A stretch of 64,000 nt of DNA from Dicyema japonicum (Eukaryota > Dicyemida > Rhombozoa > Dicyemidae), in the NCBI GenBank assembly GCA_011109175.1, contig RDEW01000009.1:1043652-1107651 (forward strand), given 5' to 3'. The notes under the pieces are model-generated. The model saw only the letters and a list, made by a program, of their open reading frames with translations, made no database searches and was not told the DNA's origin. Shown piece by piece: positions 45,080 to 54,699 of the stretch. The first letter of the stretch is position 1; each line of letters begins with the position of its first letter. The translations under genes and the position numbers were made by a program.

Positions 45080-45320
45080 TAGCCACTCACTACGTCTTGC
45101 ACCATAAATGGTAAAATAAACTATATAATTTATCACATCAAAGTGATTTAGATTATGTTAGCCTAATTTAAATCAACAAATATATAACTTCAATGTATTT
45201 TAGTTTTAATTCAGCCTCCCCAATAAAAGAATCACAACTCTGACCATTTTACTGATTCCTAAACTAAAACTTTGAGCATATCGTTTGATTTTTGATGCAA
45301 GATGTGTGTTAGAAACTATT
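45080..45320. other. No gene recognised
   Basis: AT-rich spacer upstream of the gene at 45321, presumably containing its promoter. No clear motif. Confidence 0.3.
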
Positions 45321-45869
45321 ATGACCAGGCAGAATATACGTAAAGCAGAATTACTTCGAAAATTAAAGAAGTTTTCACAGGATCATATAAATTTGATCAT
45401 CTCTAGGCAAGCAAAGGATTTCTTTGATGCTCTAAGTCGATGCATGTAAGCTCTATTCTCAGCAGTTGTTGGAGGAAATACTAAATCTTGATGATAATAA
45501 AATTACTAGAGAACTGATGTTCTTGTTCAGAGAAGGACTCATCACCCTCAGAGTTAGGATTTTGTAACATTTGCAGAAAGACCCTTCAGAATCCCCATTG
45601 GATGCTGGGAATTGTCTTTTTATGGTGAATTTAGAGTGTAGCACACGTGGCTGTATTCAGATATTGCGGGATTATCTAAAATCCTTCTAAGCGAGAGAAA
45701 ACGATTTATTGATCGCGTCAAGATTTCGAAGGATAAATATGATCTTGTTGTATCTCTGCAAACTCAGATGATCGTGGAAAACCCCTCTGAGGATCAATTT
45801 TTGGACTACATGCCTCCAGAGGACATGGACAGACTGGAAAGGGGGAGAAATACTAAATTAAAATTGTGA
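45321..45869 (+). CDS. Unknown 169-residue protein; two tiny introns
   Basis: Begins MTRQNIRKAELLRKLKKFSQ at 45321. GT-AG segments at 45446-45462 (17 nt) and 45553-45576 (24 nt) look like introns. The second restores the frame exactly (ITLR joined to KDPSESPLDAG). The first needs one extra base. A further single-base gap in a TT run near 45692 must be closed to enter the last part, SERKRFIDRVKISKDKYDLV to a TGA at 45867-45869. With these the product would be 169 residues, largely helical, basic early and acidic near LDYMPPEDMDRLERG. No family is recognised. The intron pattern and protein-like composition argue for a host gene. It lies convergent with the CDKL-like exon on the other strand. 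Confidence 0.45.
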
Positions 45870-45879
45870 TCAGTTTGTC

Positions 45880-46245
45880 GATCGCTTATGCAATCGACCG
45901 GATTAATCGATTCTAACATCAATAGTAGAGAAGGACTGGTATGGACATAGGGATCACTTAATTAGACGATAACTCTTGTCCTCTTTATCCTGGGTTAATT
46001 AAATTATAATCAATAGTAGAACCCGAAAAACAGTTAAGAAAAGAAATCAAGTCTAAAACTAAATTTGATAAAACTGTATGGAACTGTTTGAATAACATTA
46101 AGGATTAAATTAGTATATCATTCAATATATCAAGTTTTTGGACACTTCAACGCAGCAAGACTCAAGAATCGAGCCTAAGCAATTACTTCGGCGTAAACAG
46201 TTGTCTACAAATGCTGGATGTAAACAGAAAAATTCTAAAACATTT
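45880..46245. other. No gene recognised
   Basis: Nothing supportable between the unknown gene and a LINE fragment. Confidence 0.3.
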
Positions 46246-46249
46246 CAAG

Positions 46250-46690
46250 AGAGAAAGAACCGGAAACTGATGAAAGGGGACGTCGCGCAGCTGTAAGAGT
46301 AGTGTCTTGTGACGAATCACTGTTGAAGCCGTGCGAGAAGTCTTGGAGTTACTGAGAAGGAAGCACCGTGCTCCACCACCGAACCAGCGGAACTTGACAA
46401 TGCCAGAAGACCTCCCGGCATTTACTCCCACGGAATTTGAAGTAGTGTGTGGAATAAAGTCTTTTGCTCCCAGTAGCTGCGGAGGTCTGGACGGACTGCG
46501 CCCAAGCCAGGTAAAGGACTTAACCTCCGAAGCTACTGCTGAAACCGGCCGTGCCTTGTTAACTTTACAAAGAGAGTATCATCTTTGGATTCACATGTGT
46601 CTTTCTTCTTGCTCAGAAATGTATTTCCATGTCGAAGATGATGTACATTTTGAGATGTTCACCATGTTTTGAACACCTGAGAGCACTATT
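46250..46690 (+). pseudogene. LINE (YLDD/WDATC family) pre-RT fragment
   Basis: The frame 46331-46672 reads NLTMPEDLPAFTPTEFEVVC, then FAPSSCGGLDGLRPSQVKDL. The SSCGGLDGLRP block matches SSSGGVDGLKPGH in the 54700 copy, which stands just before the reverse transcriptase. The RT itself is absent. The insertion lies just downstream of the CDKL-like first exon and may have disrupted that gene. Confidence 0.7.
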
Positions 46691-46740
46691 GTCGGCTAAT
46701 GGGACTCTGAGACGATCTGCGGAGTCAATACTGAATGTCA

Positions 46741-46926
<186 letters not shown>

Positions 46927-47149
46927 CTAAATTAAATATTTTTTCGCTCACGTGAAGCCAATCAGGAAAAAGATATCAAACCCAATTATTGATAAAATTT
47001 ATGATTATTTCTTGACAGTAAATTTTATTTTTTTGAATTTTCAAAATATTTAATTTATTTTATTAAAATTAAAATTTATTAAAACTAAAACTAAAGTAAA
47101 TAGTCAACTCATTCTTATCTCTCTCTCGCCTACGAGTCAGTTACCTCTC

Positions 47150-47565
47150 CTCTCTGTACTTGGAACTGTCATGCCAGTTCCACGAGTGGTTAAAAGCAGA
47201 GATAAACTCTTTATCAGACATCTCCATTGAACTCTCCCAAATCGGTCGAAGGCAGAGATCGGTTCTTCTTCTTACATCTTTGTTTAAGTCACCACGTTTT
47301 CGAAAGTTTTCTTCGAAGCTACTGATATAATGAAAGACCCCGTTCTCCCTTCAATGAGTGGCCTATCCGCATAATTCATGACCTACTTAGAGACAGCCAC
47401 TGAAAATAGTAGAAATCTTTATTAAAATTATTAATAAATGTTAATAATTTGCAAATTTGTCAAATAAGGATTAATGTCGTAGGTTAAATAATCTTTCACA
47501 AAATTCATAACGTTGCCGAAGCATCTCGTCTTTTTGCTCGTAAAACTCTTGTTCTGTCATTCTGA
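47150..47565 (-). CDS. Exon-like stretches of an unknown gene
   Basis: On the minus strand MTEQEFYEQKDEMLRQRYEF with CERLFNLRH (about 47560-47475) is followed by AT-rich sequence. A second stretch (about 47330-47150) reads YISSFEENFRKRGDLNKDVR, then DLCLRPIWESSMEMSDKEFI and HSWNWHDSSKYREE before a stop. Both are charged and protein-like. The family is unknown and splice borders are not certain. It lies head-to-tail upstream of the CDKL-like exon. Confidence 0.35.
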
Positions 47566-47839
47566 AGTAAATAAACTGAACGAACCCTTGTATCGAAAAT
47601 GGACGTGGCGATCTAAATGTTAGTAGTCTAATGTTACTCTAAAGAATCATTATCTTGAAAGTTCGAAATCTGCACAAGAATCAAATAAATAATACCGATG
47701 AAACTTCATTAGAAATCCCAGTCCTCTTTACCATTTTTAAAAAAAATTAACGCATTATTCGATTCTCAGGCCTTTTATACGCCAGTCCGCTGCGCAGTTA
47801 TTAATCAAGCGGATAATTGTAAGTTTTAGATTCCATTTT

Positions 47840-48095
47840 AGTGAATCCGTGAAACCGAAATATGGATAAACTGGATTGAAAATGTCACCATTTTGTCCCT
47901 TAATGGAGTACTTTTAAGCGATGAATTGTATGCCCCCGCCGACTTAATCGATGCGATGTTACCTCTCATGAAACCTATCGAGGTCAACAGGGGGACTCTA
48001 AGCTTCTGAGTGTGCCCAAACTTCTCAAAGTTTAGAGGAAGGACAAGACTCCTACTTACTGTCACAAGAGCAGTCCTATAAGGCGACGAGAAGCC
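47840..48095 (-). pseudogene. LINE (YLDD/WDATC family) C-terminal scrap
   Basis: The minus-strand frame 47838-48113 contains LNFEKFGHTQKLRVPLLTSI and GFMRGNIASIKSAGAYN. This parallels LKKFGRLATLKSHD and VAIVRGNATSIMSAGS at the end of the 38589 copy. It is strongly diverged. Confidence 0.5.
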
Positions 48096-48119
48096 GTCGG
48101 TATTTATTCTCAATAGCCT

Positions 48120-49085
48120 TTTCCACCTTTCCTGCAGCGGATATTGCCTCCATTGCGATCAATTGTGTATATTTTACAAAAGACGACTCAAATGAGAATG
48201 CCTGGCTATGTCAATAGTAGAAACCCCTTATTTTATCAATCAATCTTAAATGAATTATTGAGCCATAATTTGTCTTAATGTATATTTCTGAAGGAATACA
48301 CTCCATTATATTAAAATGTGTTCATTTGATTTGAAATTTGTCGACTAAAGCTGTGGATTACGGATTTACTGGAACATTCATGTAAGCAGCATTTGAATGT
48401 TATTCAATTTTATTATTACGATCACAGCTTGTTGGGGAGATTCTGGGGCGTCTAGATACAACGCTACCTGAAATTCTTGTGAGGACCTAAGGCTGGTGAA
48501 GGAAGCAAGGAGGGATGGCAAAGACCTTAATGATCTAAGGAGATTGAAGACTGAGCTGCCATGAGTGACTTGAAGGTCACATGCAATATCAACGAAAGTA
48601 AAAGATCCTTGGGAGTGATCCGACTCAGAGGCGTCAATTTTAAAGAAGGGGAGAAAAGGATGAATACTTTCTAACTAATTTCTGTGAAGACGTCTCAAAT
48701 GTTTATCCCAACACTAGAATCCGCCGAACGACATAATGAGGGGTAGCTTTAATCAGCTCTGACTCAATCACCCATTAACAGTATTTTTTATGCGGAAATG
48801 AATTGTAATTTCCAAAAGAATTTGTGGCCTTGTGGAAAATATTATCTCCATTTTGATTACTCGTGGAAGATAAGGCATAACTAGAATGAAATAATATTTA
48901 AATTTTGTAGAGTTATTCATATAATCATATTAACTATCATCTACACGTGGAGGTCCTTGCTTGAGATGGAAGACAAGGGAGTGTTCTCCACGTGGGAAAC
49001 GTAACTACCGGTAATTGCAGTGTTGAACGCTTTGTGAAAGCAAACAGATCACTTTCGGGTACGAATTCAAGTCGTCATAGAAAAT
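48120..49085. other. No gene recognised
   Basis: Contains a patch (EDLRLVKEARRDGKDLNDLR near 48480-48550) that might be LINE- or gene-derived. Otherwise nothing can be supported. Confidence 0.25.
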
Positions 49086-49089
49086 TCCA

Positions 49090-49175
49090 CCAATACCAAG
49101 GTGGTCGCCAAAGTATAATCCACGTGGGTATATCTCCAATACCATGGTGGTCGCCTAAGTATAATCCACGTGGAA
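49090..49175 (+). repeat. 46-bp tandem duplication containing CCACGTGG
   Basis: The block CCAATACCAAGGTGGTCGCC followed by AAGTATAATCCACGTGG occurs twice with a 46-bp period and three or so differences. Each unit ends in the palindrome CCACGTGG. Confidence 0.65.
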
Positions 49176-49742
49176 TTTTTATTCGGTTAAGAATAATTTG
49201 AAAATTTAATAGTAAATATTTAATTTTTTAAAAGCATTATTTAGTATTAACTAACTGCTGGGGCCGAAAATTCCATATTGCTACCAATAGTTGTTCGAAT
49301 ACTGTGTTCTTATGTCTCTGTCCAGCCAACTGTCACATTTCCGTTATCATTTTTGTTAGAATTTCCATCGTTCGATCCGAAATTTCCAACATTCTTTATT
49401 TTTCCTGCAAATTCTCAAAACACATTGCTGGTGAATAATCGTCCAGAATGATTTTTCGCTTGAAAATATACTTTCGTCCATTTCTACGATCATTCCTTCA
49501 CCACCTATCGTTTATTAAACATAAAATACACTTTTACAATATTTTTCAAAAAATCCCCTTTCTTTGGATATCTTTATTATTTTGTGGTAGTTTAAAGAGA
49601 TTAAGTTGTTTCCGCTTGAACAGTAATCACAACGTGAATATTTGTAGATAAAAAATTCAAAAAAATAATAAATAAATAAAATTAATCGTAGGAATTTCTA
49701 CCACGTGGTTAATGGTCTCATTAAAGGAAGGAAAATATTATA

Positions 49743-49985
49743 CAGTAAACACCCATGAATCCGATTTTTTGATGAGTCAGCAAAATTTTTAGAAATTCCA
49801 TACAAACAAAGCTAAAAGAAGTTGAAACTGACGTATTGCTAAACATGGATGAAACTGGACTTTTTTATCCTTCCTACTATAAAAATTCATATAAAAAAGG
49901 TATAAAGCAATCAAAAGTAAGGACCACCATAGCTTTTTGTACCAATGCAGCTGGAACAGTAAAAATTAATTTTTGTTATTGGGCA
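49743..49985 (+). pseudogene. Tigger/pogo-like fragment
   Basis: Starts at a TA followed by CAGTAAACACCCATGAATCC, similar to the 36970 terminal repeat. At about 49838-49970 it reads LLNMDETGLFYPSYYKNSY, then KVRTTIAFCTNAAG. This is the first DDE aspartate motif (NMDETGLF) of Tigger transposases. The N-terminal domains and the opposite end are missing. Confidence 0.7.
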
Positions 49986-50467
49986 GGGTTGTTAAAATCA
50001 TGATTTTTATGAAAAAATCGAAAAAATCCTTTTTTATACTGAAAAAAAGTAAAATAAAAAAAAACAATGGAAATGTATTTATTTAAAAAGCTTGTAAACA
50101 AAGACAAATTTGGCAGCTTTTTCAATTCCAGGTTCATAATGAATGTTACTCCTACGTTCTAACAAATTTTTTTAAATTGAACTTTTATTCCTTCCAAATA
50201 CAAACTGCTCATCTTCAGCCAAATGATTAGGCATAATCAAGAACTTTAAGCATCATCATAGAAAAAAGGCTTATTTTGGATTATGTTTTGATTTGGAAAA
50301 AAAGTTTTGTTTGTGAATTTATGGTATTTCGCGTGATGTAAAAAACACAATAAAAATAGTATCAAAAAGAATGGGACAATTGAATGTCTTCGACTCGAAA
50401 AGGACGCAAAAAGACGCACATTTTAATAGCCATTGGCACAATATTAATTTTGGTGGCCTCAAGCATG

Positions 50468-50640
50468 TGATCATTAGGGCGATTTTTGTCAATAAAGTCA
50501 AAAATTGATATGCTTTTTAAAATTGTTTAAAAATTATTAAAATGTAGTTTTTAGTCAAAAATGTTATATTAATCAAAAGTTATAAAGTCAATAAAAGTCA
50601 AAATTTTAGGTAATGTTAAAAAGGTCAAAATTTAATTTTT
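50468..50640 (+). repeat. AT-rich MITE-like repeat R2, copy
   Basis: Shares GGCGATTTTTGTCAATAAAG, GTCAAAAATT, AATTGTTTAAAA, ATTAATCAAAAGTTATAAA with 28930-29080. A hAT-like end (CAGGGTTGTTAAAATCATGA) at about 49986 may belong to the same complex insertion. Confidence 0.45.
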
Positions 50641-50929
50641 TTAGTTCAATAAACAAAATTTTAAGATTTTTATTTTTATTTTTTTTCGAGTTTTTAAATA
50701 AAAATAAAATTAGCGTGATCAATTATCATCATTCACTATGTTTCCGCGTTCACTCAATAATGACATTGAAAAGATTTACTCTGTTTTGTGCTTTAAACTA
50801 ACTATTTGTAACTGCAAAAATCGTCTAAGTAGCATACCAAATTAGCAGGTTTAGTATTTTTATTACTATTTTATAGGTGTCAATATTATAAAACACATTG
50901 ATTTTTCTTCCCACTGCCGACAAATAGGA

Positions 50930-51185
50930 TGATAATTCACTAAGGCTTTTGTCGAATCCGATATTCCCTTGCATAAGTTAGACAGTAAAGCTTACGAGAC
51001 TTGTTGAGAGTATCGGACATAATCGTCCTTTTACTTACGCTTGCCGAAAAAGTGTAGAAAACTATGCTAGAAGCAGCTTTACAGGTTTTATTTTCATTCA
51101 TTATAAATCTGAAAATTTTTTTGATCGATGAAACTGATATCCGAGGACAGAAATATGTCAATCACTATTGGAAAAATTTCTGATC
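50930..51185 (+). pseudogene. hAT transposase fragment
   Basis: Reads AFVESDIPLHKLDSKAYE near 50942-50995 and, after a broken stretch, LIDETDIRGQKYVNHYWKNF near 51118-51180. The pair matches the hAT layout in which a (V)xxNIPxxKLxxxxF segment precedes the first catalytic aspartate in IDETTDxxGRxVxN (here the second T is lost). Frameshifts are present. An 84-codon frame at 51205-51459 follows and may be its continuation, but shows no clear motif. Confidence 0.55.
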
Positions 51186-51594
51186 AAAAAATATTTTTAA
51201 TATCTTGTCGTTATTGTCTTCTGCGGCTAACTCTTCGATTACCTGTCAGATAATTGACGATGTTCTAAGGAATATTGCGAGACGCGGTAGAACACATTCC
51301 ATATTCCTTTTCGGACGATTTATGTGGAATCAGGAAGTACTGGAATCGAGATTATCTGTCAATCAAGTACTTTTTATTACAAAAATGGAAAAACAACATA
51401 TTTCTCAATATGTATACAACTATCTGAATAAAGTGTCCTTCCAAATAATTATTTGTTGAGAAAAATTTTTTTTATTGGAAAAATTTTCTCCACGAGCAGA
51501 TGACACACATGAAAACCTCCGTCTTTTACGTTTTTGTTAGCCTTGGTGTCCTTCATTTAGGAAACCAGAAGTAAATAAATAACTTGGTGGTCAA

Positions 51595-52010
51595 ATTAAT
51601 CAATAGAGAATCACTATGATTTCATTTATTTGGACAATGAAGAAAAAACTGATTATAAAATTAAGATAATTGGGAACTTACTAAAAAATCCTAAGGAGGT
51701 GTCCAGGACATTCATGCGGTAGCTTTGGGGAGCTAGAAGCAATTGGCGGATATCTTAGCGGAGGTAAAACATGTGTAAAGGATGTTTCTGCTTTTCGCAG
51801 TAAAGCTATAAAACATAATTCAGAATTATTAGTGTCGGTAATAAACACCCCAAAATATAATACCCACGTTCAAATTCCTCCACAGAGGGCTCGCCATGAA
51901 TGAGTCAGAAGACTTCAAGGAGAAACTTCAGAACTAAAGAAGCTCAAAAATATGCCAACGCTACAGATTCGATGAAAAAATTAGACAAAGTACCGAACTA
52001 AGTGACTCCA
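51595..52010 (+). CDS. Exon-like stretches of an unknown gene upstream of ARP6
   Basis: Three protein-like pieces follow each other on the plus strand. The first is NHYDFIYLDNEEKTDYKIKI to NLLKNPKEV (about 51611-51693). The second is SFGELEAIGGYLSGGKTCVK to VSVINTPKYNTHVQIPPQRA (about 51720-51900). The third is MSQKTSRRNFRTKEAQKYAN to a TAA at about 52000. One or two single-base slips or tiny introns join them. No family is recognised. The same strand and spacing place it as the upstream neighbour of ARP6. Confidence 0.35.
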
Positions 52011-52273
52011 GACTGACACGTGCTGGTCCTATCAGACGTCACGAGACTCTCCAAAAAAGACATCTGGTTATGTCATATCTATGACGGTTTTTCAGAGCTG
52101 CCCACCTCACCATCTTCCGTGGTCATCCAATCAAAACTACTAGAGAGCTGATAAGTAGTTAGCCAGACTCCTTATCGTGTACCACAATGTTTTTTATTAA
52201 ATTATATAATATTAATAAAGATAATATTTATAATTAAATAATTTTAATTTATGTTCAGTAGTCCTTGTGGGTC

Positions 52274-53762
52274 ATGAAATATCTCATTCTTGACAATGGA
52301 AGCGCCTCAACGAAGGTGGGATATTCCACAATGGACAACCCACTGTTATTTTTGTTATAAGAATTTTAGAATAGTTCAAAACTCCATCGTTAAGTCAAAA
52401 ATAATCCGAAATAGACTTTTTATTGGCGACGAGGTAAAAAATATCCCCAACCCCACCAGTCTTTACTTTATGACCCCATTTAAAGGTACTCTGAAGAACT
52501 CACATTTAAGGGATTCGTAACAAATTGGGAGACACAGAAACAGATTTGGGACTATATTTTTGATAAACCTGAACTTAAGGTGAACTTATGAACACTTTAA
52601 CATGAAATTGAATATTTTGTTTATTTTAAGGTCGATTTGGGGATACCTCAATATTGGTGATCGAACCTTACTTTAACTTCGTGCACTGCCAGGACTCTAT
52701 GAGTGAGCTTCTTTTTGAGCAGTACGGCTTCTTGGCTATTCTCAAAACCAACGGTAAGTGTGATTCTGACAAAAGCTGCTTGCATGAGTTCTCACTACTA
52801 TAGCAACGAGAATACTGGAAATACACAGGTTCTCTAGTCGTTGACAGTGGATATTCCTTCACCCACGTGGCCCCGTTTATCGACCTCAGACAGTACAAGG
52901 AAGCCACACTAAGGTACAAATTTAAATAATTTAAATTAATTTTAATGTTTTTTAAATTAATTTTTTAATTTTCAGGATTGATGTTGGGGAAAGATTCTGA
53001 CGAATTATTTGAAGGAGGTCATTTCTTACCGACAGCTTATGGTGATGGAGACGGTCTTGATGAATGAATGCAAGGAAGATTGCTGCTATGTTTCTCTCGA
53101 TTTTGAAGGAGACATGCAGATTACTAAGTAATTACAGCACTGAATGTAGTCAGGGAATGGGGACAAACAGTATTGTTAGGGATTATGTACTGCCTGATTA
53201 TACTGAGAGTTATCGAGCCCAAGTGAGCGTCCCCACTAAGAACTTGTCTGAACTGAGGTACTCTGATAAACAAGTGAACTCACATTCATACTTTAGGTGA
53301 TTCGGATGAATAACGAACGCTTCTTCATCCCAGAAATACTCTTTCAACCCTCAATCGCTGGTATCAATCAAATTGGCGTCGCTGAGGCCATTTTTGAGAG
53401 TATCAACAGATGTCCTCCTGGTTCCCCTTCTTACTCACCCCAGAATTCCATGAAGAACTCTATAGAAATGTCGTTCTGACTGGCGGAGGCGCTAAATTTA
53501 CTAATTTCGCTGAGAGAGTGTAAATTTTGAAGTTACCATGTCGTAGATATAAGGATCTCCGTTTCAAAGGTTTCAATGATTTATGATCTTGTTGTGACGT
53601 TGGCGACGACTGAGTTACCTTGTTAATTTTAGTCTGATTTCATATGCCTGGCATGGGGGAACTGTAATTAGTGAGGATCCTGATATTTCCGAGATTTCGG
53701 TGAACAAATCCCAATATGAGGAGTTTGGGCCCCAATTGTGTCATGATTATTTTTCTGTCTGA
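52274..53762 (+). CDS. Actin-related protein 6 (ARP6), nine GT-AG introns
   Basis: ARP6 is a nuclear actin-fold subunit of SWR1/SRCAP remodellers that exchange histone H2A.Z. In order the exons read [174 protein letters not shown]. This follows ARP6 from end to end. Introns (nt): 52345-52369 (25), 52486-52510 (25), 52580-52630 (51), 52754-52775 (22), 52914-52975 (62), 53128-53149 (22), 53275-53297 (23), 53520-53546 (27), 53614-53632 (19). Six single-base frame slips are needed (near 52483, 52636, 52812, 52985, 53411, 53582). Five lie in runs of three or more equal bases. Either the assembly has homopolymer errors or the gene is very freshly dead. The intact intron borders favour errors. Confidence 0.85.
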
Positions 53763-53789
53763 GTAACCTTTATGAGGGTTTTGTCTGTG

Positions 53790-54125
53790 TTTTCTGGTAG
53801 GCAATGTTGATTATAGGGACTAGCTTCGATTCGTCTACGGTAGATGGGAATGGCCACGTGAGTCACTTCTCAAATGAGGGGGGAGTAATCTTTGAAGACC
53901 TATTGGCTCGTTCTTGCGGTATAAGTAGGTGTCGCTATCCGCTTGGGCCAAGAACTAAAAGGTCACAACAAAGTTTGGAGGAAGAGACATTTGTCAGGCA
54001 GGAAGCAGTATTACTTTTAAGATCTATTCGATTGCGGGAATTTAGATTATCTAACTTTCTGACGTTTTTCTATCTTCTTTCTTGGTGATCTCGGGGTTCT
54101 AAATAAATAAAGATATCTTTGTAAA
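53790..54125 (+). other. Open frame downstream of ARP6, unassigned
   Basis: A 94-codon frame (53804-54088) lies 40 bp after the ARP6 stop. It shows no recognisable motif and may simply be 3' flank. I do not call a gene. Confidence 0.2.
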
Positions 54126-54139
54126 ACTACAAAAATTCT

Positions 54140-54440
54140 CATTGACGTGGGTTTTATTTAAGAGGTTAGTTTATGATGGTGCTCCCAATGTGGTTGGACA
54201 ACATGCTGGTGTTGCTACCAAATACGAGCTGAAAAAGACAAAAATCATTGATTGTTTTGGTTCGAAATATGTAAAACAGCTTTTTTTATTTATGAAATTA
54301 AAAAAACTGCTTAAAAACTTCTCTCTAATAAAAAATTTATCCACTTTAATAAATGTTTGGAACGACAAAAATAGCTGAGCCCGTCATATCAAAAATTGTT
54401 TCCAAAAGGATGTAAATCCTCTGGAAGTAACAAATTAAAA
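54140..54440 (+). pseudogene. Possible hAT-like transposase scrap
   Basis: The frame 54142-54378 contains RLVYDGAPNVVGQHAGVATK followed by a Lys-rich stretch. The DGAPNVVG word fits the second catalytic aspartate region of hAT-type transposases (xDGAPxMxG). An FtsJ-like methyltransferase DGAPNVG motif was considered, but the sequence after it does not fit. Confidence 0.35.
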
Positions 54441-54699
54441 GGTGATGATTAAATAATAAGTTTCTTTTTTCTTTGTTTTCATTTTAATAAATGAATGTTT
54501 CTTAAAAATTAATACAGTTATTTTTCAGTTTAATGATTTTTCTTCACTGTTTTAATGCGTTCATTAAAACAATAATGAATAAATTTATCAAATTGTTAAA
54601 ATCAATTTAATAATATTTTTAAGAAAAATCAAGATTCTATATTTAATTTAATCATAAAATCAGTTATCAACGATTTTCTATGTTACTACCACATAGGTT

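Noticed and set aside
52274-53762. ARP6 as a processed (retro-copied) pseudogene.
   Set aside because: Nine GT-AG introns at protein-defined positions are retained, which excludes a retro-copy.
54142-54378. FtsJ/SPB1-type RNA methyltransferase, from the DGAPNV word.
   Set aside because: The residues after the motif do not follow the methyltransferase pattern (no DxxxQxxL or TKxFR segments). A hAT-type reading fits at least as well.
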